DNA of 32,170 bases, from positions 1-32,170 of the forward strand of contig CAJXMD010000025.1 of the NCBI GenBank assembly GCA_913056165.1, written 5' to 3'. This document shows positions 1-8,378 of the stretch, piece by piece. The translations under genes and the position numbers were made by a program. The notes under the pieces are model-generated. The model was not told the DNA's origin. It was given only the letters and a program-made list of their open reading frames with translations, and did no database searches. How positions within the stretch are numbered: the first letter of the stretch is position 1; each line of letters begins with the position of its first letter. Origin of the DNA: an uncultured Halieaceae bacterium (GTDB lineage: Bacteria > Pseudomonadota > Gammaproteobacteria > Pseudomonadales > Halieaceae).

Positions 1-62
1 TGAAGGAAATTGCCCACGCCTACCGGGAAGGCATCGCCGCCAGAAAAGGGGTTGACTACTGA
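1..62 (+). CDS. C-terminal end of an unidentified gene (partial)
   Basis: The frame beginning at base 3 is open from the window edge and ends at TGA 60-62. It encodes about 19 residues ending AARKGVDY. The composition (charged, with alanines) is compatible with a real C-terminus. The following GTG start at 64 sits one base after this stop, with a purine-rich stretch at 46-51 in front, as expected for a coupled gene pair. The fragment is too short to assign a family. It could also be non-coding upstream sequence of the next gene if that gene starts at TTG 10. Confidence 0.4.
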   Translation, partial: KEIAHAYREGIAARKGVDY

Positions 63-63
63 G

Positions 64-669
64 GTGCTGTTAGAGGACGCAGAAGGGCCCGGGTTTTCTT
101 TCCCGTGGTTTGTCAGCTACAAATTCTTCAATTCTCTGTTTCTGGGTCTAAGCATAGGATCAGTCTTTACTCTCTATGCACCTCTTGATCCCAGTACATT
201 CTCAGCCGGGGGCATCGGCCTCGCGATCGCAACGCTTCTAATTGCCACTCAGTATCACCGCCTGTTCACTCGATTGTGGTTCTTCAGGCTTTCAGTGCTT
301 GTTGAAGCAGCAATTTTGTCGGGCGTTATAGCAGTCCTCACCATGGAAAGCGGACAGAGACTTGCCCTTTTTATTTACCTCGGCTATCAACTGTCTTTTG
401 CTTTTGGCAGCTACTTGGTTCGTTTTGAAACACTGCTGATCTCGAGTGAGGAACAACTGAAAACCCTCGATATTGCGAAACAAGCGGCCTATCTGCTCGG
501 CATGGGGCTCGCGTGGTTAACGTATCGGGTCCTCGAGTCTCGCTGGGCGATCGAAGATGCTGACGCCCAAGTGAAGGCCTTATATGGGGTTCTTCTAATC
601 ATTGAAGCAGCTGTCTTTTTTACCCTACTAAAAAGTTTCCCAAATCGCTCGAAAACCGTTAGCGTGTAG
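64..669 (+). CDS. Polytopic inner-membrane protein of unknown function
   Basis: A 201-residue protein when read from GTG 64; I do not recognise its family. About six hydrophobic segments are visible: FFNSLFLGLSIGSVFTLY, GGIGLAIATLLIATQ, SVLVEAAILSGVIAVL, LALFIYLGYQLSFAFGSYL, AAYLLGMGLAWLTY and ALYGVLLIIEAAVFFTLL. The aromatic and glycine-rich helices resemble half of an MFS-type transporter, but no signature motif is visible. I prefer GTG 64 because it follows the upstream stop (60-62) by one base and has AAAAGGGG-like sequence about 12 bases ahead. The frame is open back to TTG 10, but that codon lacks a usable ribosome-binding site. The gene is probably co-transcribed with the gene before it. 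Confidence 0.6.
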   Translation: MLLEDAEGPGFSFPWFVSYKFFNSLFLGLSIGSVFTLYAPLDPSTFSAGGIGLAIATLLIATQYHRLFTRLWFFRLSVLVEAAILSGVIAVLTMESGQRLALFIYLGYQLSFAFGSYLVRFETLLISSEEQLKTLDIAKQAAYLLGMGLAWLTYRVLESRWAIEDADAQVKALYGVLLIIEAAVFFTLLKSFPNRSKTVSV

Positions 670-745
670 TGATGACAGGCCATGTATTGGAGCAAGGACT
701 TTGAACTCCGTCATCTCTACAACGCGCTGGCAAGCAGGGAGCGAG

Positions 746-1252
746 GTGGGACAGAGCGTGGGACCGCGACTAGCCGGTCTGTGTATAAGCGTCTTAATGG
801 GGCTGGCGGCAGTGACCGCATCGGCCGATCCCCAATCCCGCGCCGCCGAACTGCTTAATTCGGTTCAAGGAGTAAGAGGAATAGGTGACGTTGTCGACAA
901 AGGGGATAGCGGCACAGGTGGTGGCGGAGGTACTGAGCCGCCGCCGGACCCGGAGGCGGAAGCCAAGGCTTTTTTCGAGGCCGAGATGCATCCTCTTGTC
1001 TATCCCACGTGCTATTTGAGCTGCCACCAATCCGGTGGACTCGCGGGAGGCTCTGACCTAGTCCTGTCAGGCCCGGGATCAAATCAAATTGCCGCCAATT
1101 ACACGGCATTTAAAAATTTCATCACCATTTTTGGGTCTTCATCGCAGTTACTAACCAAGATTTCTGGCGGAGGCCATCCCGGTGGCGTGGTGTATTCAAC
1201 AGGCTCATCGGGCTATCAGACCATCAAGACGTGGACCGAGTTCTACGACTAG
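746..1252 (+). CDS. Small exported protein with a CX3CH (heme-like) motif
   Basis: From GTG 746 the product is 168 residues. It has a Sec signal peptide (hydrophobic LAGLCISVLMGLAAV, likely cleaved after TASA), then a glycine- and proline-rich linker, then a compact domain with YPTCYLSCHQSGG. The cysteines are residues 89 and 93 with His94, so the spacing is C-X3-C-H rather than the usual C-X2-C-H. The rest (a GG.DLVLSGP stretch and a GGGHPGG motif near the C-terminus) resembles the small cytochrome c-like domains found in exported proteins of marine gammaproteobacteria. Heme binding is inference. The frame extends to TTG 701, but AGGGAG at 736-741 favours 746. It ends convergent with the aldolase-fold gene, 54 bases away, with no clear terminator between them. 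Confidence 0.6.
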   Translation: MGQSVGPRLAGLCISVLMGLAAVTASADPQSRAAELLNSVQGVRGIGDVVDKGDSGTGGGGGTEPPPDPEAEAKAFFEAEMHPLVYPTCYLSCHQSGGLAGGSDLVLSGPGSNQIAANYTAFKNFITIFGSSSQLLTKISGGGHPGGVVYSTGSSGYQTIKTWTEFYD

Positions 1253-1306
1253 CGCTTCGCCATCACTCTCTTCAGCCGAGACATCAACCGGGTGAACCGC
1301 GGCGGA

Positions 1307-2101
1307 TCAATCGAGCAGATCCGGTTGCTCTGCCAAAATTACGTCGAATAAAGGCTGGGCGCTGAAATGTCCAGCGAGCTCGGTGCCAACCTGGCCGGCG
1401 GTATGTAGCGCCATCTCGTGAGGGATGGAAACTGGCGATCCCGCTGCCTCGGCCATCAACTGGGCCTGACAGGAACGCTCCATGGTCACATACCACCAGC
1501 ATGCCTCTTCAACCGTGGCACCCACGGTGAGATGCCCGTGATTTTGTAAGAGTATGGCCTTTTTGGAACCGAGAGTTCTCGCCAAGGCCTCTCCCTCAGC
1601 CATATCCACAACAACCCCAGTATAACTATCCAATAAGGTATGGTCGTTGTAGAACGCGCAGGCGTCCTGAGTAATTGGATCCAGCAGGCGCCCCAGAGAT
1701 GACCAGGTTTTACCGTAGACCGAGTGTGCATGGGCCGCGGCCATCACCTCTGGGCGCAACTGGTGGATGTGGCTATGGATAGTAAAGGCGGCACCGTTTA
1801 ACAGCCCCTGCCCCTCGACCACCTCACCCTGATGACTCACCCGAATCAAATCGGAAGTCCGCATGAGCTTGAATGAGCGCCCCATGGGATTGACCCAAAA
1901 AGTCTCGGGATCCAAGGGATCGCGAACGGTGATATGCCCTGCAACACCCTCATCAAACCCAAATTTACCGAAGATGCGGAGGGCGGCAGCAAGACGCTGT
2001 TTTCTAAAAATCTGCTCTTCCTCAACAGTCCTCTCAACGACGATTTCGTGAGAACCACCCTCTGGGGCGTTCATAATTAGCTGATTAGCCGACTGATTCA
2101 T
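1307..2101 (-). CDS. Class II aldolase/adducin-fold family protein
   Basis: A 264-residue protein with the class II aldolase/adducin fold. The zinc-site histidines are visible as AHAHSVYG (His124, His126) and QNHGHL (His188). An N-terminal GHITVRDP segment and an NPMG...LMRTSDLIRV segment match the usual phosphate-binding region. Family members include fuculose-phosphate and ribulose-phosphate aldolases and epimerases, but this subgroup has no substrate that can be read from sequence. The start ATG 2101-2099 overlaps the stop of the upstream HxlR gene by four bases (ATGA), and a GAGG ribosome-binding site lies seven bases ahead, so the two genes are translationally coupled. The regulator may therefore control this enzyme; that is inference. 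Confidence 0.85.
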   Translation of the reverse strand: MNQSANQLIMNAPEGGSHEIVVERTVEEEQIFRKQRLAAALRIFGKFGFDEGVAGHITVRDPLDPETFWVNPMGRSFKLMRTSDLIRVSHQGEVVEGQGLLNGAAFTIHSHIHQLRPEVMAAAHAHSVYGKTWSSLGRLLDPITQDACAFYNDHTLLDSYTGVVVDMAEGEALARTLGSKKAILLQNHGHLTVGATVEEACWWYVTMERSCQAQLMAEAAGSPVSIPHEMALHTAGQVGTELAGHFSAQPLFDVILAEQPDLLD

Positions 2102-2691
2102 GGTTGTTCCTCTACATTATCCGCCCGCCATAAGCGGTTAAACTCCGCGGCAGCGGCCGGTAGCGCCGCCTCCGACGGGATAGGTTCATTTCGTTCACGG
2201 CAAGCATGGGTGAACGCCTCCAACACCTTGCCGTGACGGGCCGACACTTCTTCGGGCCTCAGGAGATCACCGCATTCAGCGCACGTAACCTGCGGCTGCG
2301 TAAGCTTGCCACAGCGGGTGTGCCGGTAATCAGTGGGCGCACCCTCGGGACCTGCGAGCCATTCATCGCCCCAGTGACTCAGCGTCAGCAGAACCGGGTA
2401 CAGCGCCAAACCCTTTCGTGTTAGGCGGTACTCATAGCGGACCGGACGCTCGCTATAGGGGACTTTGGTCATTACCCCGGAGTCCACCAGTCCATTCAGG
2501 CGCTCTGTAAGCCTGTGCCGGGTTACGCCCAGATTGCGATAAAACTCATCGAACCGGCGTGTGCCCTTAAAGGCGTCACGAACGATGAGCAAGGTCCAGC
2601 GTTCTCCAACAACTGACAAAGCGCGAGCCACCGAACAAACCTGCTGATCAACATGGTCCCACTTCACATCAGAGCCCGCCCCTGTCGCCAC
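2098..2691 (-). CDS. HxlR-family winged-helix regulator with C-terminal cysteine extension
   Basis: Up to 197 residues. Residues 18-110 form the HxlR/MarR-like winged helix: CSVARALSVVGERWTLLIVRDAF, then RFDEFYRNLGVTRHRLTERLNGLVDSG, then YRLTRKGLALYPVL. HxlR proteins usually have about 100-150 residues. This one carries an extra C-terminal part with His124, Cys127, Cys137 and Cys140 (HTRCG...CAECG), which looks like a small metal-binding knuckle. The frame starts at GTG 2691, directly after an in-frame TAG, but GTG 2667 (giving a VKWDHVDQQV N-terminus typical of the family) is an equally good start. The gene is first in a coupled pair with the class II aldolase gene, which it may regulate in response to a small molecule or redox signal. 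Confidence 0.85.
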   Translation of the reverse strand: MATGAGSDVKWDHVDQQVCSVARALSVVGERWTLLIVRDAFKGTRRFDEFYRNLGVTRHRLTERLNGLVDSGVMTKVPYSERPVRYEYRLTRKGLALYPVLLTLSHWGDEWLAGPEGAPTDYRHTRCGKLTQPQVTCAECGDLLRPEEVSARHGKVLEAFTHACRERNEPIPSEAALPAAAAEFNRLWRADNVEEQP

Positions 2692-2945
2692 CTACCATCG
2701 CGGAGAGCAGGCGCACCTTTTTTGCACGTAACACCCTGAATTTTGGTCCCATTTGATGAAATTTTCGTTGACATGGCCGTCTGTATCCGCATCATCAGGG
2801 GTAATAGAGCCTTTTTGGTATCGATCGCCGGGTGTTTCTTGTGAATTGCCCGCCTGAAACCACAAAGGGCACGGCTACCATTGGAGATCGAACGGTAGCA
2901 TAAAAACCACGAAAACAATTTGTCTACTCTAGGGGGCCTTTTCCC
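2692..2945. other. Intergenic region between divergent hxlR and TonB-receptor genes
   Basis: 254 bases with no convincing gene; the open frame antisense to the right has no family-like content. It must hold promoters for both flanking genes. For the receptor, a perfect TTGACA at 2768-2773 is followed 16 bases later by CATCAT (four of six matches to TATAAT) at 2790-2795. This is only a candidate because the message leader would be about 140 bases. An inverted repeat lies at 2874-2899. AGGGGG at 2931-2936 is the ribosome-binding site for the ATG at 2946. Confidence 0.45.
2874..2899. repeat. Inverted repeat upstream of the TonB-receptor gene
   Basis: GCTACC (2874-2879) and GGTAGC (2894-2899) are perfect inverted arms separated by 14 bases, with two further pairs possible inside after one mismatch. 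It ends about 46 bases before the receptor start. It could be an operator for a dimeric regulator or a hairpin in the leader. Six-base arms can arise by chance, so confidence is low. Confidence 0.3.
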
Positions 2946-5900
2946 ATGGCACTTGTAAAAAAAACCTCAGTTTTACGCTGGTCTGTCCGCGCGGCTCTAT
3001 TGGGCTTCGCCCTCAGTGCCAATGCGCAGGACGACACCATTGACAGCACTGCCGTTGAAGCAGCTGCCGAGACCAACTCACCCGCTGCTGCGGAAGCTCC
3101 CGTTGAAGAAATCGTGGTGACCGGCTCTCGCCTGAAGCGAGACACCTTCTCCAGCATAGCCCCGCTTCAGGTCATTACCACCGAGTTCTCAAAAGAAGTG
3201 GGCTTGATAGACGCCGCCGACATTTTGCAAGGCTCTACCGCTTCGACAGGCCAGCAAATTGACCTAACATTCCAGGGGTTTGTGCTGGACAATGGTCCTG
3301 CGGCATCTACCGTCGATCTTCGTGGCCTGGGCGCTCAGCGAAACCTGATCCTCGTAAACGGCCGCCGGGTCTCTCCATCCGGTGTCGAGGGTGCTCCCGC
3401 GGCTCCCAACCTGAACCTGCTCCCGCGATCACTGGTTGAGCGATATGACATCGTATTGGACGGCGCGTCGTCGGTTTACGGTTCCGACGCGATTGCAGGG
3501 GTTGTAAATGCCATCCTCCGCAAAGACTTTGATGGCTTTGAGCTTGAACTGTTCACCAACCAGCCCGAGCAGTCCGGCGGCGCAGACACAACCGTCTCTG
3601 CTGCATGGGGCTTCAACACGGACCGAGGGGTCTTTGGTATCGGTGGTGAATACGTCGAGACAACCAAAGCGGCGCTTGGAGATCGGGAATGGACTGGCGA
3701 CTGCACCAGCAACGTAGAGATTGATCAGAACGGCAACATCCGGACTGAAGATCAATTCTATGCGTCGATTGGGTACCCCTCTTACGGTAACTGTGCATTC
3801 CAGTCTGTCGCAGCACGAACGTTTATCCCCGCGATCGATATGGGCTCTATTTACTACACCCCGGGCTACTCGAACGGCGGCTGGGGTAACTTTAGTGAAT
3901 CAGGCGACCCCTATACCGGCTTAGCGGCTGATGGAAACGGTGACGGCGTGGGAGATATTGATCTCCTTCAATACGACTTCAACGGCAAACCCGCCAGTCT
4001 GGACGCCGATCTCTTTCCGAAGACCACCCGCTACAACATTATGGCGTACGGCGAATACACCTTCGAAGGCGAGGCCAACATTACGCCGTACTTCGAAGCA
4101 AACTACTCCTACTTTGAGTCGGAATCCAAGAGTGGTGAGGGTCAGCTGTTCCCAACAGTCCCAGCAAACAACCCGTTCAATCTATGTAACCCGAACCAGC
4201 CTGACGGGGTCGATTGTGGTCTCGCTGCTGGGGCCTATTTAGATAACCCAAGCATCGCCGCAGGCATTGCGAATGTCTATGGCCTAACGCCGGCTCAATT
4301 CCGTGACTTTGGCATCGTGAATCTGTATCCGGGTGCCTTGGGACCTGTCTCGACCATTCCCATCGTCTCGGTGCGCGGTGATCGTAACCGGGTAGAAACT
4401 GAGCAAACCCAAATGCGAGCTGTATTCGGCGTTAGAGGTGATATGCCTTTCCTGAATATTGGCACACTGGATGATTGGTCCTTCGATGCCTACGTAAGCT
4501 ACTCGCTCTCAGAGGGCGAATCTCGTCGCTTTGGAGTACGAGAGGATCGACTCGAATACGCATTGGGCTACTACAGCTCTACCAGCACGCCCTGTGAAAA
4601 TGATTTGGGTGCACCACTGCGCGAGGATGCGGCAGCAGGCTGTGTCCCTGTCAACATGTACGCCCCTTCTCTCTACCCAGTCGGTCAGGTTGTCGGGGAT
4701 TTCGGCTCACAGGCCGAGCGGGATTATCTGTTTGACACCCGGGATTTTGACACCGAGTACGAGCAAACCATCGTTTCAGCCTACGCGACCGGAGACCTGT
4801 TTGAACTGCCCGCGGGTGGCGTCGCTCTTGGCCTGGGCGTTGAATTCCGCAAGGACGAAATCAAATCGATTCCGGATGCCGTTGCCGCAGAAGGCTTGTT
4901 CTGGGGATTCTTCTCGGACAAAGGTGCGCGTGGCTCAAGGGACATAAGCGAGTTTTTTGTTGAGACGGAAATTCCAATCCTCGCTAACCTTCCCCTGGCT
5001 CGGGAATTAAACCTCAACCTGTCGGCCCGTTTTACCGATGATGAGTACTACGGCGACAACACCACCGAGTCGATCAAACTTGGCTGGCGCCCTGCCGATT
5101 CACTGCTAATTAGAGGTACCTGGGGCACAGCATTCCGCGCGCCCAACTTAAGAGAACTGTTCCTTGCAGGGTCTACAGGCTTCCTGAACGTCGGTGACCC
5201 CTGCTACATCCCAGAGGAAGCGCTTGACAACCTGACCGGGGAATACAACCCGGCTAACGACAAGAGGGATCAACTGGTCCTCGATAACTGTCGGGCAACA
5301 GGTGTTGATCCAACCCTCGCCAACAACGGCGGATTCAATACCTTCAGTGTAGAAGTGCAACAGGGTGGCTCTCTTGAGCTTGATCCCGAAGAGTCAGAAT
5401 CCTGGACTGTAGGGTTTGCCTACGAGCAGGATTTCAGCAACAAGTTTGATCTCTCCTTTGGCATGACTTTCTCCGAGATCGAGATCACCAATACCGTGAT
5501 TGAGCCCAGCACCGGATTTATTATCGGCGACTGTTATTTTGATGAAGCCGGTACGGGTGCCAGCGTTTTCTGTGACCGTATTACCCGGGACTTTAGCGAT
5601 CCAACCAATCCTGAAATCGTGTTTATGGATCTCGGCTTTATTAACCGTGACAAAGAGACCTATCGAGGTATCGATTACAACCTCTTCTTCAAGGACCAGA
5701 TCAATATCGGCGTGCCAATTGACATGAGCCTTAACATCACCGCCACAAAACTGGTGGAACGCTCTACTCGATTTACCAATGGAGACGGCAGTGTTGATGA
5801 GGAAGGTTACAAGGGCGAGTGGGGCTTCCCCGAGTGGCGCGCACAAATGGCGCTGCGCTTTGAATGGGATCGTTGGGCCTTCACGTGGGAAACTCGTTTC

Positions 5901-6230
5901 ACCGACGACGTGAATCAGGATCCAGACTCAGTTGATGACTTTGACTCCATTGCAGGGCTTTCTGATACCTGCCTTGGTCCACCGGACGATGTCTTGTGCC
6001 GTGACTACGCAAGGGCAGAGGATTACTTCCGCCACAGCACCTCGCTCTTCTATCGCGCGGATACCTGGAGCTTGGGCGCGGGCATCCGAAACGTTTTCGA
6101 TGAGAAGCCCCCCGTGGTTGATGGATCAGAAGTACTGTCCTACAGCAACACACCCATCGGGTATGGTTACGATCTGCAGGGACGGGTCTTCTTCCTCGAT
6201 GCGTCCTATCGATTTGGCGGTGGTAGCTGA
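2946..6230 (+). CDS. TonB-dependent outer-membrane receptor
   Basis: A 1094-residue outer-membrane receptor for energised uptake through TonB-ExbBD. The signal peptide is residues 1-27 (cleaved after SANA). An acidic, alanine-rich spacer follows, then the TonB-box/plug start EEIVVTGSRLKRD at about 54-66. The plug domain continues to about 190 with the characteristic VDLRGLGAQRNLILVNGRR and SSVYGSDAIAGVVNAILRKDF. The rest is an extended beta-barrel containing the conserved RGTWGTAFRAPNLRELF segment and ending in an aromatic strand, DASYRFGGGS. The length (over 1000) and plug sequence fit the large receptors of marine gammaproteobacteria and sphingomonads. The substrate cannot be read from sequence. 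The S9 peptidase gene next door suggests peptides, which is inference. Paired cysteines in the loops (for example around 5200-5310) may form disulfides. Confidence 0.93.
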   Translation: MALVKKTSVLRWSVRAALLGFALSANAQDDTIDSTAVEAAAETNSPAAAEAPVEEIVVTGSRLKRDTFSSIAPLQVITTEFSKEVGLIDAADILQGSTASTGQQIDLTFQGFVLDNGPAASTVDLRGLGAQRNLILVNGRRVSPSGVEGAPAAPNLNLLPRSLVERYDIVLDGASSVYGSDAIAGVVNAILRKDFDGFELELFTNQPEQSGGADTTVSAAWGFNTDRGVFGIGGEYVETTKAALGDREWTGDCTSNVEIDQNGNIRTEDQFYASIGYPSYGNCAFQSVAARTFIPAIDMGSIYYTPGYSNGGWGNFSESGDPYTGLAADGNGDGVGDIDLLQYDFNGKPASLDADLFPKTTRYNIMAYGEYTFEGEANITPYFEANYSYFESESKSGEGQLFPTVPANNPFNLCNPNQPDGVDCGLAAGAYLDNPSIAAGIANVYGLTPAQFRDFGIVNLYPGALGPVSTIPIVSVRGDRNRVETEQTQMRAVFGVRGDMPFLNIGTLDDWSFDAYVSYSLSEGESRRFGVREDRLEYALGYYSSTSTPCENDLGAPLREDAAAGCVPVNMYAPSLYPVGQVVGDFGSQAERDYLFDTRDFDTEYEQTIVSAYATGDLFELPAGGVALGLGVEFRKDEIKSIPDAVAAEGLFWGFFSDKGARGSRDISEFFVETEIPILANLPLARELNLNLSARFTDDEYYGDNTTESIKLGWRPADSLLIRGTWGTAFRAPNLRELFLAGSTGFLNVGDPCYIPEEALDNLTGEYNPANDKRDQLVLDNCRATGVDPTLANNGGFNTFSVEVQQGGSLELDPEESESWTVGFAYEQDFSNKFDLSFGMTFSEIEITNTVIEPSTGFIIGDCYFDEAGTGASVFCDRITRDFSDPTNPEIVFMDLGFINRDKETYRGIDYNLFFKDQINIGVPIDMSLNITATKLVERSTRFTNGDGSVDEEGYKGEWGFPEWRAQMALRFEWDRWAFTWETRFTDDVNQDPDSVDDFDSIAGLSDTCLGPPDDVLCRDYARAEDYFRHSTSLFYRADTWSLGAGIRNVFDEKPPVVDGSEVLSYSNTPIGYGYDLQGRVFFLDASYRFGGGS

Positions 6231-6247
6231 TCAGGAGCCAACTCATC

Positions 6248-6283
6248 AAAAGGGCGTGCCATGCACGCCTTTTTTTTCTTTTT
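6248..6283 (+). terminator. Intrinsic terminator after the TonB-receptor gene
   Basis: GGCGTGC (6253-6259) and GCACGCC (6263-6269) form a perfect seven-pair stem with a three-base loop. The flanks are an A-rich left side and a run of thymines (6270-6283, one interruption). It lies 22 bases beyond the receptor stop and separates the receptor from the S9 peptidase gene, so the latter may have its own promoter or depend on read-through. Confidence 0.9.
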
Positions 6284-6316
6284 AGTTGATAACGTAATCC
6301 ACAAGGATCTGGTCTC

Positions 6317-8308
6317 ATGAGACTTCTTACCCTGTTACTGGTCGCCCTCCTTGGCAGTCCTTTATCGCTTGCCGACCCCTACCCCCTCGATTACTGGGCC
6401 AGACGCTCCGCCATCAGCAATGTGGAGCTCTCCCCCACAGGGGCTTATTTGGGCATGATGAAAATCCCCGCGCGGGGTGAAAATCCGGTCATTGAAATAT
6501 TCAATACCGATGATCTGACCGAGGAACCCTTCAGGGTTAATGCCAATCCAATGGAAATTACGAGCTTTTCCTGGGTTGACGACAACAGCCTTGTTTTTCG
6601 CGCGCGGCAACAAGTCCGCAAACAAATTGACGGCTTCAACGAGGGGATCTACGAGTACCGTATCGCCTTGGTAGACGTGAAGAAAAAAGAGCTGGAAGCC
6701 TTTGATGAGCGTGATCCATTCATCGTTAGCGTACTACCTGACAAGCCTGGCAAAATTCTTATTTCTTTTTCCGAGGGTGGAAAAGACGGGGTCGGGGCAA
6801 AGGTGCAGGCCGCGTTCCGACCTAGAGCGTACTGGGAGTTCGACCTAAACCGGGGTTCCAAAAAGTTATTGGTCCGCGGAAAGATATCCTTGGGCAATAT
6901 CGATTTCGATGCAGCGGGCAATCCCATCCTAGCCCGTGGCTTTGATATCAATTCCGGTGAGTTCATTTGGTACTGGCGTGAACCCGGAGAAAAAGACTGG
7001 CTCGAGTTCTATCGACAGAGTGAGGACAGTTTCGAGGATTTCACGGTATACGGCCCCGACCCTGAAGTGCCCGGAAATTTTATCGTCAGCGCAAATAATG
7101 GCTCAGACACAACCGGACTTTGGTCATTTAACGCAGCAAAAAAGCAGTTTCAGGAACTTCTCTATCAGCGTAAAGACGTTGATATTTGCGGCGTGAAATA
7201 TCACAGCAATCCCTGGACCCATAGCGACGTGATTACGGGCGTAGGCTACTGCAAGGATAAGATACGTGGCGAGTTCTTCGATGCTCAAGAAGGCGCATTG
7301 CACCAACAGTTAGAGCAGCTGATACCCAACGCCCATTACGGCACCATCACAAGCCGCTCGCGAGATGGGAATTCGATGACCATTCGAAATGTTGGGCCCA
7401 GAGATCCCGGTACGCACTATTTGCTACACAAAGGCAAGCTCCAACTGATCGGTAGTCAGCGGCCCTATCTGGAGGCGGAAAATCTGGCTGATGTGCGCTA
7501 TGTGACTTATCCGGCGCGAGATGGTGAATCAGTCCCGGGATATCTGACGGTACCCAATGGTGAACCGCCCTTCCCACTTGTAGTGCTTCCCCACGGTGGT
7601 CCTTTCGTCAGGGAGACTATTCTTTTCGATGAGTGGGCGCAGCTGCTGGCCAATAATGGCTACCTTGTGCTTCAGCCTCAGTATCGAGGCTCCAGAGGCT
7701 ATGGCCAACGCTACTATCAGATTGCCTTTAATAATGGCGGTCAAGGCGGCTACAAGATGCAGGACGACAAGGACGATGGAGTGGCCTACCTGATCAAGGA
7801 GGGATTAACGACCCCGGACAATGTCGCCATGTTTGGCTGGTCTTATGGCGGCTATGCGGCACTCATTGCCGCATCCCGAACGCCGCAAAGCTATCAGTGT
7901 GTTATTGCGGGAGCAGCAGTCACCGACAACGAAATGCAGGTAAATTACTATCGCTACCAGCTGAGAGGAGCCGGAAAAATTGAGCAGTTAGCGATGTGGG
8001 ACGATAGCATCTCGCCCCTCGAGGAAGTAGAGAAAGTGAACGTGCCCATCCTATTGATACACGGAGATGTAGACCAGCGCGTGCCCCTAGAACACGCAGA
8101 AAAATATCGCGATGCCCTGGTCGACGCAGGCAAGCCTCATACTTACCTGGAGCTCGAGGGTGCGGACCACTTCTCCAATACCCTTTTCTACCACCACAAG
8201 CTCGAGCTATATCAGGCGATGCTGGGTTATCTCACCAATGAATGCGGGCTAAAAACCAATTTAGAGCCTAAGGTCGCTCAAGCAAATCCAACCATAGCAA
8301 CACCTTAA
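6317..8308 (+). CDS. Exported S9-family (prolyl oligopeptidase-like) serine peptidase
   Basis: A 663-residue hydrolase. The signal peptide is MRLLTLLLVALLGSPLSLA, so the enzyme works in the periplasm or outside the cell. Residues about 25-400 form the N-terminal beta-propeller-like part. The C-terminal alpha/beta-hydrolase domain begins near 415 (VVLPHGGPFVR). The catalytic triad is visible: Ser509 in GWSYGGYAAL, Asp586 in HGDVDQRVP and His618 in GADHFSN. The Ser motif and the domain order match dipeptidyl/acylaminoacyl peptidases of family S9. An AAGGA-type site lies about ten bases before ATG 6317. Its position after a TonB-dependent receptor suggests joint use in peptide scavenging. Exact cleavage specificity cannot be predicted. 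Confidence 0.93.
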   Translation: MRLLTLLLVALLGSPLSLADPYPLDYWARRSAISNVELSPTGAYLGMMKIPARGENPVIEIFNTDDLTEEPFRVNANPMEITSFSWVDDNSLVFRARQQVRKQIDGFNEGIYEYRIALVDVKKKELEAFDERDPFIVSVLPDKPGKILISFSEGGKDGVGAKVQAAFRPRAYWEFDLNRGSKKLLVRGKISLGNIDFDAAGNPILARGFDINSGEFIWYWREPGEKDWLEFYRQSEDSFEDFTVYGPDPEVPGNFIVSANNGSDTTGLWSFNAAKKQFQELLYQRKDVDICGVKYHSNPWTHSDVITGVGYCKDKIRGEFFDAQEGALHQQLEQLIPNAHYGTITSRSRDGNSMTIRNVGPRDPGTHYLLHKGKLQLIGSQRPYLEAENLADVRYVTYPARDGESVPGYLTVPNGEPPFPLVVLPHGGPFVRETILFDEWAQLLANNGYLVLQPQYRGSRGYGQRYYQIAFNNGGQGGYKMQDDKDDGVAYLIKEGLTTPDNVAMFGWSYGGYAALIAASRTPQSYQCVIAGAAVTDNEMQVNYYRYQLRGAGKIEQLAMWDDSISPLEEVEKVNVPILLIHGDVDQRVPLEHAEKYRDALVDAGKPHTYLELEGADHFSNTLFYHHKLELYQAMLGYLTNECGLKTNLEPKVAQANPTIATP

Positions 8309-8325
8309 ACTCTAAAAGCGGACAC

Positions 8326-8362
8326 AAAAAAGCCCCGATGGTGGTGCCATCGGGGCTTTTTT
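8326..8362. terminator. Bidirectional intrinsic terminator between convergent genes
   Basis: A perfect 16-pair inverted repeat (arms 8326-8341 and 8347-8362, loop TGGTG). The arms consist of six A on the left and six T on the right around a GC-rich core, GCCCCGATGG. It is symmetrical, so it gives a hairpin followed by a U-run on both strands. It serves the S9 peptidase gene from the left and the isocitrate lyase gene from the right, sitting 18 and 16 bases from their stops. Confidence 0.95.
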
Positions 8363-8378
8363 AGGAGTCAAAGAAACA

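Noticed and set aside
2664-2918. Open frame of 84 codons (minus) upstream of the HxlR gene
   Set aside because: Overlaps the hxlR start and the promoter region; basic, low-complexity-like composition, no family resemblance and no ribosome-binding site.
5899-6318. Arginine-rich antisense frame at the end of the TonB receptor gene
   Set aside because: Shadow of the receptor frame; it runs through the intrinsic terminator and has implausible composition.
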